A DNA stretch of 64,000 nucleotides from contig NZ_CDGG01000001.1 of NCBI RefSeq assembly GCF_000821065.1, forward strand, positions 1,364,001 to 1,428,000. The letters run 5' to 3'. A program made the translations under genes and the position numbers. The notes beneath the pieces are model-generated. The model saw nothing but the letters and a program-made list of their open reading frames with translations. It did not search any database and was not told the DNA's origin. Shown piece after piece: positions 43,958 to 58,038 of the stretch. This stretch comes from Oceanobacillus oncorhynchi (GTDB taxonomy: Bacteria; Bacillota; Bacilli; Bacillales; Amphibacillaceae). Every line of letters begins with the position of its first letter. Within the stretch, counting starts at the first letter, position 1.

Positions 43958-45157
43958 ATGGCTGCAAATCGTCGTTTATTTACTTCTGAGTCAGTTACTG
44001 AAGGGCATCCGGATAAGATGTCTGACCAAATTTCAGACGCTATTCTGGATGAGATTCTCTCGAAGGATCCGAATGCCAGAGTAGCTTGTGAAACTACGGT
44101 TACAACTGGAATTGTTTTAGTTGCCGGAGAGATTTCTACAAGTACATATGTAGATATTCCTGCAATTGTACGTGAAACAGTACAAGGAATTGGCTATACA
44201 CGGGCAAAATATGGTTTTGATTCAGAAACATGTGCTGTATTGACTGCTATTGATGAGCAGTCTCCTGATATTGCCGGCGGTGTGGATGTTGCGCTGGAAG
44301 CAAGACAAGGACAAGAAAGCGAAGAAGAAATCGAGGCAATTGGTGCCGGTGACCAGGGATTAATGTTTGGTTATGCATGTAATGAAACTGAAGAGCTGAT
44401 GCCTTTACCAATTTCTTTAGCACACCGTTTATCCAAAAGATTAGCAGATGTCCGGAAGGAAGAGATTATCGGCTATCTGCGTCCAGACGGGAAAACACAG
44501 GTAACCGTTGAATACGGTGAAGATAACCAGCCGCTGCGTGTAGATACGGTTGTCATTTCCGCGCAGCATCATCCGGATATTACGAATGAACAAATCGAAG
44601 CGGATATTATTAAACATGTTGTCGAAGCTGTTGTACCCGGTGAATTACTGGATGAAAAAACAAAGTACTATATTAACCCGACCGGGCGCTTTGTTTTAGG
44701 CGGTCCGCAAGGCGATGTCGGCTTGACCGGAAGAAAGATTATTGTAGACACTTATGGAGGCTATGCCAGACATGGCGGCGGCGCTTTTAGCGGTAAAGAT
44801 GCAACGAAAGTGGATCGTTCTGCTGCATACGCGGCCCGTTATGTTGCTAAAAATATTGTTGCTGCAGGTCTTGCTGATTCTTGTGAGGTTCAGCTGGCTT
44901 ATGCGATTGGCGTTGCACAGCCCGTTTCTATCTCAATCAATACGTTCGGTACAGGGGAAGTCAGTGAAGAGAGATTAGTGGAAGCAGTCCGGGAGCTTTT
45001 TGATTTGCGTCCGGCAGGTATTATCCGCATGCTTGATTTAAGAAGGCCAATCTTTAAAAACACAGCTGCTTACGGCCATTTCGGACGTACAGATATTACA
45101 TTCCCATGGGAAAAAACAGATAAAGTCGAAGAATTAAAAGCGTTGACTGCAAAATAA
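43958..45157 (+). CDS. metK: S-adenosylmethionine synthetase
   Basis: A 399-residue enzyme making SAM from methionine and ATP. Signatures: [50 protein letters not shown] written in parts ([15 protein letters not shown]), and [19 protein letters not shown] in parts ([15 protein letters not shown]). The SAM riboswitch upstream closes a feedback loop. GGAGAAGGGGAG precedes the ATG. Divergent from pckA, as in other bacilli. Confidence 0.97.
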   Translation: MAANRRLFTSESVTEGHPDKMSDQISDAILDEILSKDPNARVACETTVTTGIVLVAGEISTSTYVDIPAIVRETVQGIGYTRAKYGFDSETCAVLTAIDEQSPDIAGGVDVALEARQGQESEEEIEAIGAGDQGLMFGYACNETEELMPLPISLAHRLSKRLADVRKEEIIGYLRPDGKTQVTVEYGEDNQPLRVDTVVISAQHHPDITNEQIEADIIKHVVEAVVPGELLDEKTKYYINPTGRFVLGGPQGDVGLTGRKIIVDTYGGYARHGGGAFSGKDATKVDRSAAYAARYVAKNIVAAGLADSCEVQLAYAIGVAQPVSISINTFGTGEVSEERLVEAVRELFDLRPAGIIRMLDLRRPIFKNTAAYGHFGRTDITFPWEKTDKVEELKALTAK

Positions 45158-45195
45158 AAAAACGTCAGGTGTTTGAAGATGCCTGACGTTTTTCT
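45156..45195. terminator. bidirectional terminator
   Basis: AAAAACGTCAGG / CCTGACGTTTTT between convergent metK and ytoA. Confidence 0.92.
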
Positions 45196-45211
45196 TTGGA
45201 ATAGGATGGTT

Positions 45212-45739
45212 TTACTCATTTCCGCCCATGTTTGTTTCTTTTAAATAATATTGTCCTTTTTCCACATAGGATTTACGGATGCGGTCCATTTCTTGATAGT
45301 CTTTATCGGTTAATTCACGAACCACTTTAGCCGGCCTACCCATAGCTAATGTGCGGGGCGGTATTTTTTTGCCCGGCGGCACCAGACTTCCTGCGCCGAC
45401 AAAAGCATGCTCCCCGATCTCTGCGCCATCTAAAATAATGGACCCCATGCCAATCAGCGCATGATGGCGTATAATTGCTGAATGCAAGGTGACTTGGTGT
45501 CCAACAGTGACATCATCTTCAAGAATTAACGGCATATCAGGACTTTGATGCAGCATAGAGAGATCCTGGACATTGGTACGCTTACCTATTTTTGTCGGTG
45601 CTACATCACCGCGAATCACCGTATGAAACCAAATACTTGCTTCTTCTTCAATCGTCACGTCTCCGTTGATTACTGCATTTTTGGCAATGAATGCGGCAGA
45701 ATCAATAGACGGGGTTATTCCTTTATATGATTCAATCAT
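45212..45739 (-). CDS. ytoA: gamma-carbonic anhydrase-like hexapeptide protein (YtoA)
   Basis: A 175-residue left-handed beta-helix protein of the gamma-CA/YrdA family. Hexapeptide repeats run from residue 15 to about 140. Candidate zinc histidines are in LHQSPD, VGHQVTLHSA and IIRHHALIGMG. GSLVPPGKKIPPRTLAMGRPAKVVR is the typical C-terminal turn. Enzyme activity is not assured in this family. GGAGG precedes the ATG. Confidence 0.88.
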   Translation of the reverse strand: MIESYKGITPSIDSAAFIAKNAVINGDVTIEEEASIWFHTVIRGDVAPTKIGKRTNVQDLSMLHQSPDMPLILEDDVTVGHQVTLHSAIIRHHALIGMGSIILDGAEIGEHAFVGAGSLVPPGKKIPPRTLAMGRPAKVVRELTDKDYQEMDRIRKSYVEKGQYYLKETNMGGNE

Positions 45740-46242
45740 TTGTATTCCTCCAACTCAGTCATATTGATTAAAGTATATCAAAGGAAATATTATCTGGAAA
45801 GGCAGTTCTAAATGAGTTGATTTTAGTACTGAATGAAGGAGAAAGACTTGTTATTCCTATCGTAATCTCCTAATTGTAGGCATATATTCTAAGTCATTTG
45901 TTTGATGTGGATAATAAGTTTGAATGTAGATTTATTTCTTTTTATCCTCTACAGATACGCATCTTTTTATGGTAGAATAAATAAGCTGGTTACTTAAGGA
46001 TAGTAATAACATAAAGAGATAAACAGAAATGCTATTCTAAGTAATTTCCACGTTGTTGATTTGACAATGGGAGCAGTAACAGATGTTCCAGTCATAACTG
46101 GAATAAGTAATTGTATAAATCTGTTTTAATCTCGCTATGGATAATGGGACATCCATACAAACAGGCGGACTTTTACAGAGAGAGAAAGTTTTGCATGTGG
46201 CGCAGAGAACTGATTTATCGTTAAAAATGGGGTTGTACTTTC
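45740..46242. other. 503-bp intergenic region without assigned function
   Basis: AT-rich, divergent spacer between ytoA and a small membrane-protein gene. I see no ORF of note, no RNA motif and no strong inverted repeat. A TTGACA lies near 46060, and a short GTTCCAGTCATAACTGGAA palindrome near 46085. Confidence 0.5.
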
Positions 46243-46632
46243 ATGTTGATTCAAATTGTAATAGGGATTTTATTTTTTATCGGTGTCTATATACTGATAA
46301 GCGATGAGCAAAAATGGCTGCGTCTGACAACATTTGGTTATTTTATTTTGCTAACTATTATTTTTGCAGCCGGATATATGAATCAGTTGAACAGCCTGCA
46401 AGACCCTGAACTGGGTGACCTTTCTGCATTGCGCGACTGGGTTTATCTATTTGGATATTTATATTCTGTCCCGCTCATGGTTGTATCAGCTTATATTTGG
46501 ATTCCCTATCCCAAAAAATATAAGACACTTCGCTCCCGTGTGCTCATGATTTCATTTATTATATTTATTATCATGACAGCCGGGCACTTCTTAAATTTAT
46601 TCTTTCGATTACTATTTTTAGGAATTGCATAA
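46243..46632 (+). CDS. four-helix membrane protein, unknown
   Basis: A 129-residue integral membrane protein with hydrophobic segments at about 2-18, 28-45, 66-86 and 100-125. There is a short conserved-looking loop IPYPKKYKTLRS between helices 3 and 4. No family recognised. Only a weak GGGG ribosome site precedes the ATG. It is convergent with ytqB, and its terminator overlaps the ytqB end. Confidence 0.6.
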   Translation: MLIQIVIGILFFIGVYILISDEQKWLRLTTFGYFILLTIIFAAGYMNQLNSLQDPELGDLSALRDWVYLFGYLYSVPLMVVSAYIWIPYPKKYKTLRSRVLMISFIIFIIMTAGHFLNLFFRLLFLGIA

Positions 46633-46668
46633 GAAACGCTCTATGATGCAGAGCGTTTCTTTTTTTCG
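46632..46668. terminator. bidirectional terminator
   Basis: AGAAACGCTC / GAGCGTTTCT followed by T-rich sequence. It overlaps the ytqB stop codon. Confidence 0.88.
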
Positions 46669-47213
46669 ATAGCAATTAAAAAAGGTGCTTGATTTTGCTG
46701 ATTGATAAATTGGTACCTGAGCACTTGATATTCTTTTTGATTTAATTGTGAAGCGTAAGAAAGAACCGCTTCTTTTTCTTCCCCGCCGCCCGGGTGTCCA
46801 TAATAAATAACCAGAACGATCAGACCGTTTGTTTTCAGTTTTTTCAATATCGCTTCAACCGAGGCGATGGTGGAGGGCGCTTTTGTGACTATTGATTTAT
46901 CGCTTTTTGGCAAATAGCCAAGGTTAAAAATAGCGCCGCCAAAAATTTCTTCTTTAATATTGCTATGTATCTTTTCATGGCTGTCCTGAATAAGGGTTAC
47001 ATTATGACAGTCATTTTCGTAAAGTGTCGCTTTCGTATTTTGAATGGCCTGCTCCTGGATATCAAATCCATATACCTTGCCGGAAGGGCCGACAGTCTGG
47101 CTTAAAAATAATGTATCATATCCGTTTCCACAGGTCGCGTCGATAGCTGTATCTCCTTCTTTCAGGCTTTCTTTTAAAAGTGCATGTGCGCAGGTTAAAA
47201 CATTTAATAGCAT
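46641..47213 (-). CDS. mnmM: tRNA (mnm5s2U34) methyltransferase MnmM (YtqB)
   Basis: A 190-residue class I SAM-dependent methyltransferase. Motif I is AIDATCGNGYDTLFL, followed by VYGFDIQEQAI and NLGYLPKSD (the catalytic-type motif), with YYGHPGGGEEKEAV near the end. YtqB is recognised as MnmM, which completes 5-methylaminomethyl-2-thiouridine at tRNA wobble position 34 in Gram-positives that lack MnmC. GGAGACAG precedes the ATG. Confidence 0.85.
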   Translation of the reverse strand: MLLNVLTCAHALLKESLKEGDTAIDATCGNGYDTLFLSQTVGPSGKVYGFDIQEQAIQNTKATLYENDCHNVTLIQDSHEKIHSNIKEEIFGGAIFNLGYLPKSDKSIVTKAPSTIASVEAILKKLKTNGLIVLVIYYGHPGGGEEKEAVLSYASQLNQKEYQVLRYQFINQQNQAPFLIAIEKKKRSAS

Positions 47214-47456
47214 GTTACTGTCTCCTTCTGTATTTTTTCCAATGGAAATATGCTGTATTTCATTATAACAAGAAAAACGGTAAAATGTTTATTGCTCCGC
47301 TTCCAATTGAATAGTCAACAGTCTGTATTATATTTTTCCTCGTGATATGGTTTCCAATTATAAAAATAAGTGTATACTAAGAAGTAAGATACGTCAGGTC
47401 AACTTGACACGGAATATTTATTTCATTATAATTCCAGTATCTATCATAAAACGAAA

Positions 47457-47697
47457 GACGATGAAAAAGGATTAGTAATAGGTTTTATCAGTTTTAGAGA
47501 AGCAGTGGGTGGTGAAAACTGCTACTGATAGACGTATGAACTCACCTTTTTAGTTTGCAGTAATGAAATCAGAGTAGTTACTGTCGTTTCATCAACGTTA
47601 CCGATGTCAAGCGAGCGCTTCTTAGCGTTAATTTGGGTGGTACCGCGGGAATAAACACAGCTTCTCGTCCCTTCATTGGGATGAGTGGCTTTTTTTA
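47457..47697 (+). ncRNA. leucine T-box leader
   Basis: T-box riboswitch ahead of leuS. The invariant T-box GGGTGGTACCGCGG is at 47635-47648. A candidate Leu specifier CTC lies at 47541-47543, in the sequence GAACTCACC. The terminator CTCGTCCC / GGGATGAG (47664-47685) is followed by T7. Uncharged tRNA-Leu would stabilise the antiterminator and allow leuS transcription. Confidence 0.93.
47664..47697 (+). terminator. T-box-controlled terminator
   Basis: CTCGTCCC / GGGATGAG (one G-U pair) then T7; mutually exclusive with the antiterminator formed by the T-box sequence. Confidence 0.88.
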
Positions 47698-47785
47698 TAC
47701 CTGATTTTATAAGAAATCGGGATATAGATGTCCGTGCCGTATGTGATTGAACGATACAAGAGTCAGGACGAAAGGAAGGATTATA

Positions 47786-50200
47786 ATGAGCTTTCAACAT
47801 CAGGAAATCGAGAGAAAATGGCAAAAATATTGGGATAACAATCAAACATTCAAAACAAATACATTTTCTAATAAAGAGAAATTTTATGCACTTGATATGT
47901 TCCCTTATCCATCCGGCCAGGGGCTGCACGTTGGCCACCCGGAAGGTTATACGGCAACTGATATTTTAGCCAGAATGAAAAGAATGCAAGGATATGAGGT
48001 CATGCATCCGATGGGCTGGGACGCTTTTGGACTTCCGGCAGAGCAATATGCCATTGATACAGGAAACAGCCCTAAAGAATTTACAGAAGCAAATATTCAA
48101 ACCTTTAAGAGACAGATTAAAGAGTTAGGCTTTTCTTATGATTGGGACCGGGAAATCAATACAACAGATCCTCATTATTATAAGTGGACACAATGGATTT
48201 TCAAAAAGCTTTATGAAAATGATTTGGCTTATATGGATGAAGTGGCTGTCAACTGGTGTCCTGCTCTTGGAACGGTGCTTGCCAATGAAGAAGTAATTGA
48301 TGGGAAGAGTGAACGCGGGGGGCATCCGGTAGTTCGTAAACCGATGAAGCAGTGGATGCTTAAAATAACGGCGTACGCAGATCGACTGCTTTCTGATTTG
48401 GAAGAATTGGATTGGCCGGAAAGCCTGAAGGAAATGCAGCGTAACTGGATTGGGCGTTCCGAAGGGGCTGAGGTGACCTTCTCCATTGAAGGACATGAGG
48501 AAACCTTTACTGTATTTACAACACGTCCGGATACATTGTTCGGAGCAACGTATGCTGTTATGGCACCAGAGCATGATTTTGTTAAAAAAATTACAACCGC
48601 AGCACAAAAAGAAGCTGTGGAAAAATATTTGCATGACGTACAAACGAAGTCTGATTTAGAACGTACGGATCTTGCCAAAGAAAAAACAGGTGTATTTACG
48701 GGAGCCTATGCGATTAATCCTGTTAATGGAGAGAAGATGCCGATCTGGGTAGCAGATTATGTATTGATGAGTTACGGAAGCGGAGCAATTATGGCAGTTC
48801 CTGGACATGACGAGCGTGACTATGAATTTGCTTCTGTGTTTGATTTGCCAATCAGAGAAGTAGTCGCTGGCGGAAATATAGAAGAGGAAGCTTATACAGG
48901 AGACGGACCCCATGTTAATTCTGGATTTTTGGATGGACTGGATAAAGATGAGGCTATTTCTAAAATGATTGAATGGCTGGAAGAAAATAAAAAAGGGACA
49001 AAGAAAATCACGTATCGTTTGCGTGACTGGCTTTTTGCAAGGCAGCGTTATTGGGGAGAGCCGATTCCAATCATTCATTGGGAAGATGGCAGCATGACTG
49101 CTGTGCCGGATGAGGAGCTTCCATTGGAACTTCCGGAAATGACCGAGATTAAACCATCGGGAACTGGAGAATCTCCGCTTGCCACGAATGGAGATTGGGT
49201 AAATGTAGTTGATCCGAAAACAGGAATGAAGGGCAGAAGAGAAACAAATACGATGCCGCAATGGGCCGGCAGCTGCTGGTACTTCCTGCGCTATGTTGAT
49301 CCGCATAATACGGAACAGCTTGCTGATCCAAAAGCATTGGAGGAATGGCTTCCAATCGACATATATATCGGCGGAGCAGAGCATGCTGTGCTTCACTTGT
49401 TATATGCACGTTTCTGGCATAAATTCCTTTATGATATTGGAGTTGTTTCCACGAAGGAGCCTTTCCAAAAATTATTTAACCAAGGGATGATTCTTGGAGA
49501 AGGTAATGAGAAAATGAGTAAATCAAAAGGAAATGTTGTTAATCCGGATGATATTATTTCTTCTCATGGCGCAGATACGCTAAGATTGTATGAAATGTTT
49601 ATGGGACCATTAGATGCTTCTGTTGCCTGGTCAACAAATGGTTTAGATGGCTCCCGGCGTTTCTTGGATCGTGTTTGGAGACTGTATATCAATGATGATA
49701 ATTCATTAACAGATAAGATTACAGATGAAGCTGCAACAGAATTAGATAAGGTTTATCATGAAACGGTTAAGAAAGTGACAGAGGACTTTGAGAATCTTCA
49801 CTTTAATACAGGTATTTCTCAAATGATGGTATTTGTAAATGAATGCTACAAAGCAGAATCAATCCCGAAAAATTACGCAGAAGGCTTTGTGAAGCTTCTT
49901 TCTCCAGTCGCTCCGCATATGTGTGAAGAGATTTGGCAAAAGCTGGGCAATGAAGATTCTATAAGCCTTGCTGGCTGGCCTGCTTACGATGAATCGAAGC
50001 TGGTGGAAGAAGAAGTGGAAGTTGTTTTGCAGGTGATGGGCAAGGTACGTGCGAAACTAAGCGTTCCAGCAGGTACTGAAAAAGACGACCTTGAAAAAAT
50101 GGCTTTAAATCAAGAAAGTATAAAAAAATGGCTGGACGGGAAGACAATTCGAAAAGTGATTGTTGTTCCAGATAAACTTGTTAATGTTGTAGCTAATTAA
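47786..50200 (+). CDS. leuS: leucyl-tRNA synthetase
   Basis: An 804-residue class Ia synthetase. The HIGH-type motif is in [10 protein letters not shown], and KMSKSKGN is the KMSKS loop. The CP1 editing domain contains [12 protein letters not shown] and [26 protein letters not shown] and [18 protein letters not shown] belong to the catalytic core. The start at 47786 follows AAAGGAAGG; in-frame upstream codons lie within the leader. Regulated by the Leu T-box. Confidence 0.97.
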   Translation: MSFQHQEIERKWQKYWDNNQTFKTNTFSNKEKFYALDMFPYPSGQGLHVGHPEGYTATDILARMKRMQGYEVMHPMGWDAFGLPAEQYAIDTGNSPKEFTEANIQTFKRQIKELGFSYDWDREINTTDPHYYKWTQWIFKKLYENDLAYMDEVAVNWCPALGTVLANEEVIDGKSERGGHPVVRKPMKQWMLKITAYADRLLSDLEELDWPESLKEMQRNWIGRSEGAEVTFSIEGHEETFTVFTTRPDTLFGATYAVMAPEHDFVKKITTAAQKEAVEKYLHDVQTKSDLERTDLAKEKTGVFTGAYAINPVNGEKMPIWVADYVLMSYGSGAIMAVPGHDERDYEFASVFDLPIREVVAGGNIEEEAYTGDGPHVNSGFLDGLDKDEAISKMIEWLEENKKGTKKITYRLRDWLFARQRYWGEPIPIIHWEDGSMTAVPDEELPLELPEMTEIKPSGTGESPLATNGDWVNVVDPKTGMKGRRETNTMPQWAGSCWYFLRYVDPHNTEQLADPKALEEWLPIDIYIGGAEHAVLHLLYARFWHKFLYDIGVVSTKEPFQKLFNQGMILGEGNEKMSKSKGNVVNPDDIISSHGADTLRLYEMFMGPLDASVAWSTNGLDGSRRFLDRVWRLYINDDNSLTDKITDEAATELDKVYHETVKKVTEDFENLHFNTGISQMMVFVNECYKAESIPKNYAEGFVKLLSPVAPHMCEEIWQKLGNEDSISLAGWPAYDESKLVEEEVEVVLQVMGKVRAKLSVPAGTEKDDLEKMALNQESIKKWLDGKTIRKVIVVPDKLVNVVAN

Positions 50201-50216
50201 TCCATTTTCTCTAACT

Positions 50217-50275
50217 GAAAACCGGGCTATAATCAAAATTCGCTTGGCAGAAATTGATTATAGTCCGGTTTTTCT
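50217..50275 (+). terminator. terminator of leuS
   Basis: GAAAACCGG.CTATAATCAA with TTGATTATAG.CCGGTTTTT. Confidence 0.88.
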
Positions 50276-50295
50276 ATGTTTTCTTTATAAAAAAT

Positions 50296-50604
50296 CACTA
50301 GCGTTGCATAAAGTTTTTAACCAAAAGTCAAGAAAAACAATATATTGGAAAATTAGGAATAATGGGAGTTTTCAATACAAATATCCATAAAAAAACCTTA
50401 TAATAAGGGAATGGTAGTCCTGTCCAAATCCCAAATTATAAGGAGCTCGTATAAAATTCAGAAAATGGATGAAGGGCTACCTTGCATACCCATTGTCTTT
50501 TTTTAAAATAAGACATTGTCTATATCTGAAAATTACAATAATAAATCAAAATTTACAAAGCATATTGCTTACTTTTGCATTTATTTTTTTATGCAACGCT
50601 AGTG
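50296..50604. mobile_element. MITE-like element
   Basis: A 309-bp non-coding element bounded by perfect 17-bp terminal inverted repeats CACTAGCGTTGCATAAA (50296-50312 and, inverted, 50588-50604). It is flanked by a 9-bp direct repeat ATAAAAAAT (50287-50295 and 50605-50613). There is no ORF of transposase size inside. The internal sequence shows GGTAGTCC and GGGCTACC arms. The size of the target duplication suggests mobilisation by an IS4-group or similar DDE transposase, not identified here. Confidence 0.8.
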
Positions 50605-50614
50605 ATAAAAAATA

Positions 50615-51373
50615 CTAACTGGAGGAATTATCCAAACGCGGAAGATCTGTTTGCAAGTCTGTTTCTAGCAGCATCCATTTCCCCTCATCATACATCCAAA
50701 TCGATTCCACGGTTCCAATTCCGTCTGCATGATAAGCACCACTTATTTGCTGAAAGCTCTTAAGACCTTTTTGACCTTCATCGTCTAAGTCAATGATGTC
50801 AAAAAATGCAACAGGATCAATCATAAGTGTTGTAGGTTCCAGAAGTTTACCCTGCTCATCGTATAGCTTTAAACGGATATATTCTTCTTTTTGGCCCGAG
50901 ACATCTAAAATGATGGGGTCTTCATCTGGAAGCAATTGAATGGACACTCGAAAACCATCCATAAATTCCCCTTTCACGGGCTGCTCTACTGGCAGTGGAA
51001 GCTCGATAAAATCATCTTTTTCCCATTGATTTAACTGAGAAGTATATAATCCGCCGCTTCCGCCGGTAGGACTCTGATAAAGAATATCCATGACACCGTT
51101 GTGAGTTAATTCTGCAAAATGTAATTCGGGATCGTATCCTCCACCATAGTTTATCCGCCATGTTTTATCAGTAGAGGGGCTGGAAATTTCAACCCAAATA
51201 TCTTGATAATAAACACCATCTGCAGCAAATAATTTTCCTTTTAACTCTAACAGCTCTTTCTCTCCATCTCCTGTAACATCCTCTTCATACGTTTGGATTA
51301 GCATCGCATCATTCGAAGCTGCTTCTGCCGGAGCGAAAAAGAGAGCTAAAAACAATAAACTGATATAAGCCAT
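50615..51373 (-). CDS. secreted protein with VCBS/EF-hand-like DxDGDGxxE motif
   Basis: A 252-residue exported protein. The signal peptide covers about residues 1-19, ending in APAEAA. The motif EEDVTGDGEKELLELKG resembles FG-GAP/VCBS-type calcium-binding turns; a second acidic turn is DIIDLDDEGQKGL. It is otherwise strand-rich. The start at 51373 (MAYISLL) lies 6 nt after AAGGTG. It is on the opposite strand and ends next to the MITE. Function unknown. Confidence 0.6.
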   Translation of the reverse strand: MAYISLLFLALFFAPAEAASNDAMLIQTYEEDVTGDGEKELLELKGKLFAADGVYYQDIWVEISSPSTDKTWRINYGGGYDPELHFAELTHNGVMDILYQSPTGGSGGLYTSQLNQWEKDDFIELPLPVEQPVKGEFMDGFRVSIQLLPDEDPIILDVSGQKEEYIRLKLYDEQGKLLEPTTLMIDPVAFFDIIDLDDEGQKGLKSFQQISGAYHADGIGTVESIWMYDEGKWMLLETDLQTDLPRLDNSSS

Positions 51374-51493
51374 CAATAACACCTTCTATTCATAAAATAA
51401 TTAAGTTTTGCCTTAGTTTAATCAAACGATTTGAATCCTATTCATAATGCATTTAATATAATAAAGAAGGAAAACAGAAGGAGATGAGAGAAA

Positions 51494-51802
51494 ATGGCAG
51501 ATATAAAAGAGCTTACACCGGCAGAAGTGGATACTATCAGAGAAAACGATAATATTCAGTTGATCGATGTCAGAGAAGATGAAGAAGTAGCACAAGGAAT
51601 CATTGAAAATGCTTTGCATATTCCTTTAGGCGATATACCGGCTGCTTATGAGAAATTAGATAAAGATAAGGAATATATTATGATTTGCCGGTCTGGAAGA
51701 AGAAGCCATAACGCAACCGCTTTTTTACAAGAGCAAGGGTTTAATGTATCAAACATGAGCGGCGGAATGCTGGAGTGGGATGGAGAAATTATTATTAAAT
51801 AA
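51494..51802 (+). CDS. ytwF: rhodanese-domain protein (YtwF-like)
   Basis: A 102-residue single-domain rhodanese. The active-site loop is ICRSGRRSHNA with catalytic Cys near residue 65. LIDVREDEEVAQGII and HIPLGDIP are the other family marks. It transfers sulfane sulfur; in vivo partner unknown. AGAAGGAGATGAG precedes the ATG. Monocistronic with a GC-rich terminator. Confidence 0.88.
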   Translation: MADIKELTPAEVDTIRENDNIQLIDVREDEEVAQGIIENALHIPLGDIPAAYEKLDKDKEYIMICRSGRRSHNATAFLQEQGFNVSNMSGGMLEWDGEIIIK

Positions 51803-51842
51803 TTCCATAAGCGTGACGAATTTATAGACTCTATAGAGGATA

Positions 51843-51875
51843 TTCCGCGGGAAAATAAATTCCCGCGGGATTTTT
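51843..51875 (+). terminator. terminator of the rhodanese gene
   Basis: CCGCGGGAA / TTCCCGCGG with a 6-nt loop and T5. Confidence 0.92.
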
Positions 51876-52003
51876 ATGCTGAGCAGGAGTAAGGTAACCA
51901 GACAATACGAGATTTATAATTTAATGAAGGGAGTACAAAAAAGGACATAATACAGCTTTATTTAATCCCTTCATTAGATAAAAAGAAATTTTCTCGTTTT
52001 GTG

Positions 52004-52032
52004 TTGACTTAATTTGTCGATAATGCTATAAT
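52004..52032 (+). promoter_or_regulatory. rrn promoter P1
   Basis: TTGACT (52004-52009), 17-nt spacer, TATAAT (52027-52032). Confidence 0.88.
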
Positions 52033-52086
52033 AAATTTCCAGCGTTGAGTTAGCGATTTTGTAAAAATAATTTTATAAAAAAGTTG

Positions 52087-52115
52087 TTGACGCAGCATTG
52101 GTTATCTGATATATT
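52087..52115 (+). promoter_or_regulatory. rrn promoter P2
   Basis: TTGACG (52087-52092), 17-nt spacer, TATATT (52110-52115). Tandem with P1, 83 bp apart. Confidence 0.88.
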
Positions 52116-52147
52116 AATAAAGTTGCTGATTTGAAACAGCAACAAAT

Positions 52148-52162
52148 TGCTCTTTGAAAACT
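52148..52162 (+). promoter_or_regulatory. rrn boxA-type antitermination site
   Basis: TTGCTCTTTGAAAACTGAAC in the leader, the usual boxA-like sequence before Bacillus 16S genes. Confidence 0.65.
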
Positions 52163-52257
52163 GAACAAAACAACCAGTACGAAAGAAGAAAGACAACCTC
52201 GTTTTTCTTAAAAAATAAGTCAGAAGTTGACTTCTGAAAGCTAATGTTTCAAACACT

Positions 52258-53829
<1,572 letters not shown>

Positions 53830-53895
53830 ATAACGGAATTCGTACGTGGTTGTTTGGTTCAGTTTTGAGAGAGCAATTCTCTATCATATTTAGAT

Positions 53896-53972
<77 letters not shown>

Positions 53973-53992
53973 TCTAATTATATTATATTTAT

Positions 53993-54065
53993 GGGGCCTT
54001 AGCTCAGCTGGGAGAGCGCCTGCCTTGCACGCAGGAGGTCAGCGGTTCGATCCCGCTAGGCTCCA
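53993..54065 (+). tRNA. tRNA-Ala (TGC)
   Basis: A 73-nt tRNA with anticodon TGC in CTTGCAC and T-arm GGTTCGATCCC. The G3-U70 identity pair of alanine tRNA is present. After the discriminator A comes TTTTT, so the CCA end is not encoded, unlike the neighbouring tRNA-Ile. Confidence 0.95.
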
Positions 54066-54190
54066 TTTTTGTACCTTGAAAACTAAATAAGAGTAACAAC
54101 GACATCAAACTTTAAAAATAAGGCAAAAAAGCTATTGATATAGCGACACAACTGATTACATTCTGTAATCAGCCATCTTATTCAAAAACT

Positions 54191-57113
<2,923 letters not shown>

Positions 57114-57216
57114 AGTTTTTTCATGTCACGTTACTCTTATTTAGTTTTCAGGGTGCAAATTCTTGAAAAAAAGTGTTGCATTTTCAGGAAACATCTTCAA
57201 GTTACATATTTTATTG

Positions 57217-57332
57217 TCTGGTGGCGAGAGCGAAGAGGTCACACCTGTTCCCATGCCGAACACAGAAGTTAAGTTCTTCAGCGCCAATGGTAGTTGGGGG
57301 CTTCCCCCTGCGAGAGTAGGACGTTGCCAGGC
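57217..57332 (+). rRNA. 5S ribosomal RNA
   Basis: TCTGGTGGCGAGAGCGAAGA to GGACGTTGCCAGGC, 116 nt, with complementary ends (TGGTGGCG / CGTTGCCA). Last gene of the rrn operon. Confidence 0.96.
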
Positions 57333-57338
57333 ATATTG

Positions 57339-57373
57339 AAAAAGAGTTAAGCATCATGCTTAGCTCTTTTTTT
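57339..57373 (+). terminator. rrn operon terminator
   Basis: AAAAGAG.TAAGCA / TGCTTA.CTCTTTT followed by T-rich tail. Confidence 0.9.
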
Positions 57374-57400
57374 GCATATTTTTTAGGAGAAATGCCGTTT

Positions 57401-57678
57401 TATGTCATCTGAATCTGTTCATAGTAGGTACGATGACAAAATATACAAATGTTACGTTTTTTCCACCATAAAATAGGATTTATTGTCGTAAAGGCGGATC
57501 CTTGAATGAATGCTTTGCCAGTGATAGCCATCCATGGGTTTGGTTTTTCCTCGACAAAATAGATATTTTTACATACGCCGTTTTGTGAATAACCCCGCAA
57601 CGAAATGACTTTCTTCTCTGATTCCCTGCGTTTTCGCTTCACATAGACACCTTTTATTCCTAAATAACACCGTGGCAA
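57401..57678 (-). pseudogene. ISL3 transposase fragment
   Basis: The minus-strand frame reads YLGIKGVYV (intact: LLGIKDTHV), then IQGSAFTT (IQGPVLTT), KRNICIFCHRTYYEQIQM (RRYICMSCHHTFYERLQM). The first CXXC of the zinc ribbon is lost and the frame stops after the second pair. Only the N-terminal third is left, with many substitutions, so this is an old insertion. Confidence 0.8.
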
Positions 57679-57752
57679 ATGAAGTGTATTTTTTTGTCTT
57701 CACTCTATCTATGATTGAAAACAAGAGGACGTGCCACACTTAGTATAGAGTC
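57401..57752 (-). mobile_element. ISL3-family remnant
   Basis: Decayed 5' part of an element related to the intact ISL3 copies at 16 and 20 kb. The minus-strand end GACTCTATACTAAGTGTGG (from 57752) corresponds to GGCTCTATACTGAATGTGG of the intact IS. A broken transposase N-terminus follows. The 3' two thirds and right inverted repeat are missing. Confidence 0.8.
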
Positions 57753-58038
57753 AAAAAATGTTTCATTGCTGATACGGCTCGTCTAATGGGTTTTTGCTTG
57801 TTTATCTTCAAATATCCTTTCTTTGGTATTTATTTCTGGAAGATAAATCAATTTACTGCTAAAGTAAAAATACACTTATTGCAATGAATACTTCTATTTA
57901 AATAGTTTAAAATTAATTTTCATGATAGTTGGTATGGAAAGACCCCCGCTGAATAAAGTTTTATTTTATAAAATGAAATGATAGCCTATACATATAAATA
58001 AACTGTAAAATATATAAAACAATAAGGGGGTGCAGGGA
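57753..58038. other. AT-rich spacer with repeat copy C
   Basis: No gene seen. CCCCCGCTGAATAAAG followed by TTTTATTTTAT (about 57943-57970) resembles the right end of the repeats at 14623 and 28259. The remainder is AT-rich spacer that should include the mgtC promoter. Confidence 0.45.

Noticed and set aside
47522-47938. 138-codon minus-strand frame over the leuS leader
   Set aside because: It covers the T-box and the leuS start; the structured RNA explains the sequence better.
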